In this document: positions 58,529 to 64,000 of the stretch, one piece after another
Position numbering within the stretch: position 1 is the stretch's first letter
How the letters are laid out: every line of letters starts with the position of its first letter
Origin: JAJPKK01 sp963800215
Lineage (GTDB): Bacteria; Pseudomonadota; Alphaproteobacteria; Rhizobiales; Xanthobacteraceae
Length of the DNA: 64,000 nucleotides
Assembly: GCA_963800215.1 (NCBI GenBank)
Contig: CAWCZY010000007.1
Coordinates: 310,001 to 374,000 of the forward strand
Reading direction: 5' to 3'
Notes under the pieces: model-generated
What the model was told of the DNA's origin: nothing
Seen by the model: the letters and a program-made list of their open reading frames with translations, nothing else
The model's database searches: none
Program-made: the position numbers and the translations under genes

Positions 58529-58602
58529 GTAGCCCGGATGGAGCGAAAAGCGTAATCCGGGACGGCGCGATCCCGCATTGCGCTGCGCTCCATGCGGGCT
58601 AC
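58529..58602 (+). repeat. Rhizobial-type repeat (gtagcccggatggagcg...cgggctac)
   Basis: The unit begins gtagcccggatggagcg and ends cgctgcgctccatgcgggctac, so its ends are inverted repeats of about 17 bp. The middle has aatccgggacggcgcgatcc. This pattern is common between genes in Bradyrhizobium-like genomes (from memory). It separates the convergent oxygenase and LigB-LigA genes. Confidence 0.7.
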
Positions 58603-58611
58603 AAGCTTCCC

Positions 58612-59667
58612 TCACCCGCGGCGCATGCGCTGGATCTGCATGCGGGCGAGGAACGGCACCAGGGGATGCGCGCCCATGGCGACGATCTTTTCGAGGTCGA
58701 GATCGCGCAGCGCCTGGTCCTGCTCCGCCGTCAGCTTGAAGCCCTTGGCATAGGCGGCGGCGTCGGCGACGTAGCGCTCGCGCTTGTCCTGCTCGTGGGC
58801 GAGGCCGTGCAGCGCCGCGGTCAGCTCGACCAGCTCCGGCCTGATCGCGGGATAATGTGCGTCATGGCGACCGGGGCCCGCGCCGGTCCAGCCGAGCGAA
58901 GCATAATTGTGGTGCCAGCTCGGATCCATCGACACGATGTCGGGCTTACGCTCGCCGAGCGCGCCGGCCGCGCAGGCCCAGCACCGCAGCTCGATATTGC
59001 CGGTGTCGTCAAGCTCGGTCTCGTCGAAACCGATCAGCGATTTCAGCTTGCCGGCCGCGAGCTTCTCCAGCAGCCGGTTGTCCCAGTCGAGCTCCGGATT
59101 GCCGTAGCGGTTGGTGCCGGGGAAATGGGACATCCCGCCGCTCGCCAGGACCACGGTCTTGAGCCCGAGCACGCTGACGCTGCGCGCGACCGCCTGTCCG
59201 AACGCGTAGCAGCGCTCCGGGGTCGGCTGCGGCGGCAGGTAGGCGTTGACGAAGATCGGCAGCACCGGGTCGGTGAGGCCGAGATGGGTCAGCGGGATCC
59301 CGATGGCGTAGTCGATCCGCGCGGTGCTGGTGAAGGCGGGATCGAAGTTCTGCCGGTAGAGTTCGCGGACCAGCTCGAAGCCGATCTCGCTCGGGATCTT
59401 CCAGTGGAACTTGCGCCCGGCAAACTCGCCGGTCGCCTCGCCCCCCACATGAACGGTGAAAGGCGGCGCCACGTTGTGAAAGAACTGCTCGGCATGATCG
59501 TTGGAAAAAATGATCCAGAGATCGGGCTTCATCGCCTTGAGCTTGTCGCCGATGTCGCGGGCGACCGCGCGCACCCGCTCGACATTCGCCTTGTCCTCGG
59601 TCTCCGGCATGGTGAAGAATTGCGGCGCATGGGGCAGCATGGCGCCGCCGATGACCGTGGAAACCAT
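58612..59667 (-). CDS. Extradiol ring-cleavage dioxygenase, LigB-LigA fusion
   Basis: The 351-residue protein joins a class III extradiol catalytic domain (LigB-like, residues 1-275) to a LigA-like helical domain (about 280-345). Candidate iron ligands are the histidines in GAMLPHAPQF and SNDHAEQFF with a nearby glutamate; SGGMSHFPGTNRYGNPELDW is the catalytic-histidine block. The C-terminal part, VADAAAYAKGFKLTAEQDQA with GAHPLVPFLARMQ, matches protocatechuate 4,5-dioxygenase alpha chains. It opens a catechol-type ring next to a carboxylate. ATG 59667 follows gaggagcaagg. Protocatechuate or gallate is a plausible substrate. Confidence 0.85.
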   Translation of the reverse strand: MVSTVIGGAMLPHAPQFFTMPETEDKANVERVRAVARDIGDKLKAMKPDLWIIFSNDHAEQFFHNVAPPFTVHVGGEATGEFAGRKFHWKIPSEIGFELVRELYRQNFDPAFTSTARIDYAIGIPLTHLGLTDPVLPIFVNAYLPPQPTPERCYAFGQAVARSVSVLGLKTVVLASGGMSHFPGTNRYGNPELDWDNRLLEKLAAGKLKSLIGFDETELDDTGNIELRCWACAAGALGERKPDIVSMDPSWHHNYASLGWTGAGPGRHDAHYPAIRPELVELTAALHGLAHEQDKRERYVADAAAYAKGFKLTAEQDQALRDLDLEKIVAMGAHPLVPFLARMQIQRMRRG

Positions 59668-59763
59668 TGCCTTGCTCCTCGATCCTGTGTCGCAATCCGC
59701 ATCGCGTAAGGTGGGCCGATCCTCCCGCATCGCGCCGGACGGCGCAATGGCGTGCCGGACGCG

Positions 59764-60756
59764 TCACACCTTGGACAGTTCGAACGCGGATGGCGCGAAC
59801 AGGTCGGCGGCGGAGAGCTTGCGGTCGACCAGTCCCTGCTCGTGGGCGTAGCCGGTCAGCGCCTCGATCTCCGCCTTGTTCTCATGAACGCCGTAGCGCC
59901 AGAAATCAGCGCCCATGGCGGCCATGGTTTCCCTCGTCTCGGCTATGAGGAACGGCAGGGTGACCATCAGCGCGTTGACGTCGGAGAGATCGGTCATGGC
60001 GAGGGCCTTCGCTTCGCAGAACGCCTTGTAGACGCTGGTTGCGAGCCACGGATATTGCGTCAGCAGCGTGTTGCGGATGCCGATGAGATGCATGATCGGA
60101 AACAGGCCGGTCTTCTTGAAATAGGCGAGTTCCGCCTGGCGGGTGTCGGGGAACAGCCGGGCGATGTGCGGCTCGCCGCGCAGGAACGACGACGGCGCCC
60201 GCGCCGTGAAGAGCGCGTCGAGTTCACCGTCGCGCAGCATACCGACCAGCGTCTTGGATTCATCGATCGGCTGCAGGTCGAGGCCGGCGATCGGCGCGAG
60301 CGGCGTGCGCTCGCCGCGTCCCGGCTCCTCCTGGCCGCCGCTGCGCCAATGGATCTCCGCGGGGCTGACGCCGTATTCGTGCTGCATCATGCCGCGCATC
60401 CACACCACCGCGGTGATCTGATATTCCGGCAGGCCGATGCGCTTGCCGCGAAGATCGGCCGGCGTGCGGATGCCGGCGTCGCGACGGATGTAGATGCCGG
60501 AATGCCGGAAGATGCGGGACACGAAGGCGGGAATCCCCGTGTAGGCCGAGGTGCCGTTCGCCACCGTCCGGATGTAGCTGCTGAACGACAGCTCGCACAC
60601 GTCGAATTCGTGGTAGCGGAAGGCGCGGAAGAAGATTTCCTCGGGATAGAGCGGCAGGTAGGTGACCGCACAGCCCTCGACCCGTACCCGGCCATCCATG
60701 ATCGGCCGGGTACGGTCGTAATTGCCGCAGGCCATCGTAATGGGTATGTCGACCAT
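59764..60756 (-). CDS. 4,5-dihydroxyphthalate decarboxylase-like protein
   Basis: The 330-residue protein starts MVDIPITMACGNYDRTRPIM and has ELSFSSYIRTVANG, FRHSGIYIRRDAGIRTPADL and RGKRIGLPEYQITAVVWMRG, the layout of Pht5-type decarboxylases, which share a periplasmic-binding-protein fold. No signal peptide is present, so it is a cytoplasmic enzyme rather than a transport protein. It would produce protocatechuate for the adjoining LigB-LigA enzyme; a related decarboxylase or hydrolase activity is also possible. ATG 60756 follows cggaggatgg. It lies 96 bp upstream of the dioxygenase on the same strand. Confidence 0.75.
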   Translation of the reverse strand: MVDIPITMACGNYDRTRPIMDGRVRVEGCAVTYLPLYPEEIFFRAFRYHEFDVCELSFSSYIRTVANGTSAYTGIPAFVSRIFRHSGIYIRRDAGIRTPADLRGKRIGLPEYQITAVVWMRGMMQHEYGVSPAEIHWRSGGQEEPGRGERTPLAPIAGLDLQPIDESKTLVGMLRDGELDALFTARAPSSFLRGEPHIARLFPDTRQAELAYFKKTGLFPIMHLIGIRNTLLTQYPWLATSVYKAFCEAKALAMTDLSDVNALMVTLPFLIAETRETMAAMGADFWRYGVHENKAEIEALTGYAHEQGLVDRKLSAADLFAPSAFELSKV

Positions 60757-60781
60757 CCATCCTCCGTTCGATCCTATTGGT

Positions 60782-60884
60782 ATCATTGCCCGGCTTGCCC
60801 GGCTTGACCGGGCAATCCAGTACTCACGGTCGGTGTTTACTGGATCGCCCGGTCAAGCCGGGCGATGACAGCGAAAGTGTGTGT
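60782..60884 (-). repeat. Dispersed intergenic repeat, copy 4
   Basis: Read on the minus strand this copy starts acacactttcgctgtcatcg and continues cccggcttgaccgggcgatcc, cagtaaacaccgaccgtgag, tactggattgcccggtcaag. An extra gcccggctt duplication extends one arm. It lies between two divergent genes. Confidence 0.75.
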
Positions 60885-61001
60885 CCCACGTGGGGCGACG
60901 CTTATAGCACGCCGCCGACGTAGCGAGCACCACGACACTGGCGTGCAAATTCGATATGCTTCCGGTCAAGTTCAGGGTCCTTGAACGCAAATGGTGAGGC
61001 A

Positions 61002-61757
61002 ATGACTGGATTTTTCAAAATCGGAATGGCGGCGCTTTTCGGCGCTGCGTTGATGTCCCAAACCGCCCGCGCGGCCGAGATCACCGTGATCGGCTCGACC
61101 GCGATGACGGAATTCATCCAGGCCGCAATTCCCCTGTTCGAGCGCGACACCGGGACCAAGGTGAAGGCGAGCTTCATGTCGGGCTCGGTGCTGCCGGTCA
61201 AGGTCCGGGAAGGCGTGCCGGCCGACCTGATCGTGACCACGCCCGATACCGTCGACGACCTCGTCAAGGCGGGCAAGCTCGTGCCCGGGAGCGGCGCCCC
61301 CTTCATCAAGTCCAGCGCCGGGGTCGCCGTGCGCGCCGGCGCGCCCAAGCCGGACATCGGCACGCCCGAAGCGTTCAAGGCTGCGTTGCTCGCCGCGAAA
61401 TCGGTCGGCATCAGCAAGGGACCGAGCGGCGTTTACATGCTCAGCCTGCTCGACCGGCTCGGCATCGCCGACGCGGTCAAGGCCAAGGCGGTGTTCACCG
61501 AGCCCGGCCAGCGGGTCGGCCTCGTCATCGCGAGCGGGAAGGCGGAGATCGGCGTGCAGCAGATCACCGAGCTTCTGGCCATGCCCGGGATCGATTTCGT
61601 CGGTCCGCTGCCGCCGGCACTGCAGACCACCATCGTCTACGCGACCGCGAGCCCGGTGAATGCCAGGGAGAAAGACGCCGCGGCGGCGTTTGCGAAGTTC
61701 CTGGCGTCGAAATCGGTCGCGCCGATCGCCAAGAAAATGGGCCTTGATCCGGCGTGA
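61002..61757 (+). CDS. Extracellular solute-binding protein, ModA-like
   Basis: The 251-residue periplasmic protein has a signal peptide (residues 1-24, SQTARA). A type II binding-protein fold follows: EITVIGSTAMTEFIQAAIPL, GVPADLIVTTPDTVDDLVKA, SKGPSGVYMLSLLDRLGI and EIGVQQITELLAMPGIDFVG. It resembles molybdate/tungstate-type and related anion-binding proteins of the SBP_bac_11 kind. No permease or ATPase for it adjoins; the ABC genes downstream are of another type and carry their own binding domain. ATG 61002 has ggtgagg before it. Confidence 0.75.
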   Translation: MTGFFKIGMAALFGAALMSQTARAAEITVIGSTAMTEFIQAAIPLFERDTGTKVKASFMSGSVLPVKVREGVPADLIVTTPDTVDDLVKAGKLVPGSGAPFIKSSAGVAVRAGAPKPDIGTPEAFKAALLAAKSVGISKGPSGVYMLSLLDRLGIADAVKAKAVFTEPGQRVGLVIASGKAEIGVQQITELLAMPGIDFVGPLPPALQTTIVYATASPVNAREKDAAAAFAKFLASKSVAPIAKKMGLDPA

Positions 61758-61791
61758 GATAAATACTCCACCGTCATTGCCGGCCCGGAAC

Positions 61792-61899
61792 GTCATTCCG
61801 GGGCGCGCGTCTTCGCGCGAACCCGGAATCCAGGCGGCGGTGCGGAAGGCGAGGCTGTCTGGATTCCAGGTTCGCCGCTGCGCGGCGCCCCGGAATGAC
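61792..61899. repeat. 108-bp palindromic intergenic repeat, copy B
   Basis: The copy opens gtcattccggggcgcgcg, includes cgaacccggaatccaggcgg and closes cgccccggaatgac. It has the same length and nearly the same sequence as copy A at 996-1103, with changes mainly in the centre. Confidence 0.78.
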
Positions 61900-61956
61900 C
61901 GCGTGAATTTTCGATCACGGCCGTGGGGCGATAATATCACGGCCAGCGACACGGGA

Positions 61957-62757
61957 GTGATTACCTCGTTGCCCACCGGACCGCTCATCGAACTGGAAGG
62001 GGTCAGCAAGTCGTTCGATGGCGGCAGCAGCTTCGCGCTGCACGATGTGTCGCTCGCGGTCGACGCCGGCACGTTCATCGCGCTGGTGGGGGCGTCGGGC
62101 TCCGGCAAGACCACGGCGATGAAACTGATCAACCGGCTGCTGGAGCCGGACGCCGGCGAGGTGCGCCTCGAAGGCACGCCGGTGCGCAGCCTCGAGGCGC
62201 CGCTGCTGCGCCGGCGCATCGGCTACGTGTTCCAGGGGGTCGGCCTGTTCCCGCACATGACGATCGCGGAGAATATCGGGATCACGCCGCAACTGCTGGG
62301 ATGGCCGCGCCCGGAGATCGATGCCCGGGTGGCGGAACTCCTCGATCTCGTCGAATTGCCGCGCGACTATGCGGGCCGCCTGCCCCACGCGCTGTCGGGC
62401 GGGCAGCGCCAGCGCGCCGGGGTCGCCCGCGCCATCGCGGCCCGGCCGCGCCTGGTGCTGATGGACGAGCCATTCGGCGCGCTCGACCCGATCACCCGCG
62501 ATGCGCTGGGAACGGCGTACCGCGCGATCCACGACCGGCTCGACGTGACCACGATCATGGTGACCCATGACGTGCAGGAAGCGGTGCTGCTCGCCGACCG
62601 GATCGTGGTGATGGGCGGCGGCCGCATCCTTGCCGACGGCGCCCCGGGAGCGCTGCTCACCGGCCATGGGGCACCCGAAGTCGCGGCGCTGATGGCGATG
62701 CCGCGGCGCCAAGCCGAGCGCATCAGCGCCCTGACCGCGAAGGCCGCGCATGGATGA
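61957..62757 (+). CDS. Osmoprotectant/quaternary-amine ABC importer, ATP-binding subunit
   Basis: The 266-residue ATPase has Walker A VGASGSGKTTAMKLINRL, Q-loop VFQGVGLFPHMT, signature LSGGQRQRAGVARAIA, Walker B RLVLMDEPFGALDP and the H-loop MVTHDVQEAVLLAD. IGYVFQGVGLFPHMTIAENI is the wording typical of OpuCA/ProV-like proteins. The start is not certain: GTG 61957 is used, TTG 61969 is an alternative; neither has a strong ribosome site. Its stop lies within the fused permease gene (8-bp overlap). Confidence 0.88.
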   Translation: MITSLPTGPLIELEGVSKSFDGGSSFALHDVSLAVDAGTFIALVGASGSGKTTAMKLINRLLEPDAGEVRLEGTPVRSLEAPLLRRRIGYVFQGVGLFPHMTIAENIGITPQLLGWPRPEIDARVAELLDLVELPRDYAGRLPHALSGGQRQRAGVARAIAARPRLVLMDEPFGALDPITRDALGTAYRAIHDRLDVTTIMVTHDVQEAVLLADRIVVMGGGRILADGAPGALLTGHGAPEVAALMAMPRRQAERISALTAKAAHG

Positions 62758-64000
62758 CCGCGTGGCCGGTGCGCTCGACCTGCTGCCGGGGTATGCCGCC
62801 CAGCACGTGGTGCTGAGCATGTCGGCGCTGGCGCTCGGGGTCGCGATCAGCCTGCCGCTCGCGGTCGTGGCGTCGCGGCGTCCGCGGCTGCGCTTCGCCG
62901 CGCTCGCGGTCGCGAGCCTGGTGCAGACGATCCCGGGCCTTGCTTTGCTCGCCCTGTTCTATCCGCTGCTGCTGGCGCTCTCGGCGCTGACCACCAGGGC
63001 GTTCGGCTTCGGCGTGCCCGCCCTCGGATTCCTGCCGTCGCTGCTGGCGCTGACGATCTATTCGATGCTGCCGATCCTGCGCAACGGCGTCACTGCCCTC
63101 CTCGGCGTCGACCCCGCCTATATCGAGGCGGCCGACGGCGTCGGCATGACGCCGCGGCAGCGCCTGTTCAGGGTCGAGTTGCCGTTGGCCGCACCGGTGA
63201 TCATGGCCGGCATCCGCACCGCGGCGGTGTGGACCATCGGCATGGCGACCCTGAGCACCGCCGTCGGCCAGACCAGCCTCGGCAATTTCATCTTTTCCGG
63301 CTTGCAGACCGAGAACTGGATCTACGTGCTGACCGGCTGCATTGCGGTGGTGATCCTGGCGTTGTTCGTCGACCAGGTGCTCGGCCTGATCGAAGCCGGC
63401 GCGGTCCGGCGCGACGGCCGCCGCATCGCCATCGGGTTTGCCGCGCTGCTGCTGGGCACCGCGGTGGCAGCGGCGGCGCTGCTGCGCGGGGGAGGCGCCG
63501 ACTACGTGATCGGCGCGAAGAACTTCTCCGAGCAATATATTCTCGCGGGGCTGATGGCCGAGCGCATCGAGCGGGGCGGCCACACCGCCACGTCCAAGGA
63601 AGGGCTCGGCTCCGCCGTCATCTTCCGCGCGCTCGCCGGCAACGACATCGACGCCTATGTCGACTATTCCGGAACGCTGTGGACCAATGTGATGGAACGC
63701 CGCGACGTGCCGCCGCGCGACGTCATGCTCGCGGAACTGACGCGCTTCATGCGGGAACGCTACGGCGTGACCGTCCTCGGCGCTCTCGGCTTCGAGAATG
63801 CCTATGCGCTCGCCATGCGCAGCGGGCGTGCCGCCGAACTCGGCGTGCGCACGATTGCCGACCTCACCCCCCTGGCGCCGCGCCTGACGTTGGGCAGCGA
63901 CCTCGAGTTCCTGAGCCGCCCAGAATGGACCGCATTGAAGCAGGCTTATGGACTGGCGTTCGGCCAGGAGAAGTCGTTCAATCCGACCTTCATGTACCGC
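62750..64000 (+). CDS. ABC importer permease fused to substrate-binding domain (3' end outside window)
   Basis: From ATG 62750 the frame is open to the window end (417 codons). The first 210 or so residues are an OpuCB/ProW-type permease with several helices, LVQTIPGLALLALFYPLL and the EAA loop EAADGVGMTPRQRLFRVELP. After one more helix (about 225-245) comes an OpuCC/ProX-type binding domain: DYVIGAKNFSEQYILAGLMA, EGLGSAVIFRALAGNDIDAY and VDYSGTLWTNVMERRDV. Such fusions import glycine betaine, choline or related compounds. Overlap with the ATPase gene indicates one operon. Confidence 0.88.
   Translation, partial: MDDRVAGALDLLPGYAAQHVVLSMSALALGVAISLPLAVVASRRPRLRFAALAVASLVQTIPGLALLALFYPLLLALSALTTRAFGFGVPALGFLPSLLALTIYSMLPILRNGVTALLGVDPAYIEAADGVGMTPRQRLFRVELPLAAPVIMAGIRTAAVWTIGMATLSTAVGQTSLGNFIFSGLQTENWIYVLTGCIAVVILALFVDQVLGLIEAGAVRRDGRRIAIGFAALLLGTAVAAAALLRGGGADYVIGAKNFSEQYILAGLMAERIERGGHTATSKEGLGSAVIFRALAGNDIDAYVDYSGTLWTNVMERRDVPPRDVMLAELTRFMRERYGVTVLGALGFENAYALAMRSGRAAELGVRTIADLTPLAPRLTLGSDLEFLSRPEWTALKQAYGLAFGQEKSFNPTFMYR

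Overview
The window looks like a chromosomal segment of a high-GC alphaproteobacterium in the Hyphomicrobiales (Bradyrhizobium/Xanthobacteraceae-like). The evidence is the gene order (ptsN; DUF1150-hsp20; tRNA-Ala / FYDLN protein / aroA-cmk-rpsA; sppA-ihfB-lapA-trpFBA-accD; ubiE-ubiB-coaBC-dut against mutM), an AccD lacking most zinc-finger cysteines, a ROSE-like leader in front of hsp20, a Caulobacter-type cpa/tad pilus locus, and palindromic intergenic repeats of a rhizobial kind. No rRNA or CRISPR was seen; there is one tRNA.

Layout. 1-5.1 kb: end of a 3-hydroxyacyl-CoA dehydrogenase, a polysaccharide deacetylase, ptsN, the small heat-shock pair, a 2OG-Fe(II) oxygenase, tRNA-Ala(GGC) and a FYDLN protein. 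5.3-10.4 kb: aroA-cmk-rpsA, with a zeta-type toxin-antitoxin pair between aroA and cmk. 10.4-12.9 kb: an IS1380-family element whose transposase is split by an antisense, ORF-less group II intron. 13-18.6 kb: sppA, ihfB, lapA-like, trpF-trpB-trpA, accD. 18.9-25.6 kb: a Tat-exported SMP-30 protein, a solitary Flp pilin, dut, coaBC, ubiB, ubiE and mutM. 25.7-36 kb: a secreted TPR-CHAT protein, a probable lanthanide-type PQQ dehydrogenase, a molybdenum hydroxylase large subunit plus a remnant of a second copy, an NlpC/P60 hydrolase and an M17 aminopeptidase. 36-49 kb: the Tad pilus locus (tadD, IS debris, tadC, tadB, cpaF, cpaE, cpaD, cpaC, cpaB, cpaA, flp and a secretin-N-domain protein). 49-54 kb: remains of an efflux adaptor, a tiny membrane protein, a DEAD-box helicase, infA, a DTW protein and a VOC protein. 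54.4-56.6 kb: a membrane module of unknown function built from duplicated DUF2231-like and DUF6644-like domains plus a 39-residue one-helix protein. 56.7-60.8 kb: an aromatic catabolism cluster (Rieske oxygenase alpha and beta, a LigB-LigA fusion dioxygenase, a dihydroxyphthalate-decarboxylase-like protein). 61-64 kb: an orphan solute-binding protein and an osmoprotectant-type ABC importer with a fused permease/binding protein that runs off the window.

Many genes between 7.6 and 46 kb, including cmk, rpsA, trpA and trpB, are broken by single-base indels, while 46-64 kb is almost free of them. Because essential genes are affected, most of these look like sequence or assembly errors, so such genes are given as CDS with the break positions. 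Real decay is clear for the two insertion sequences, the efflux adaptor and the molybdenum-hydroxylase remnant.
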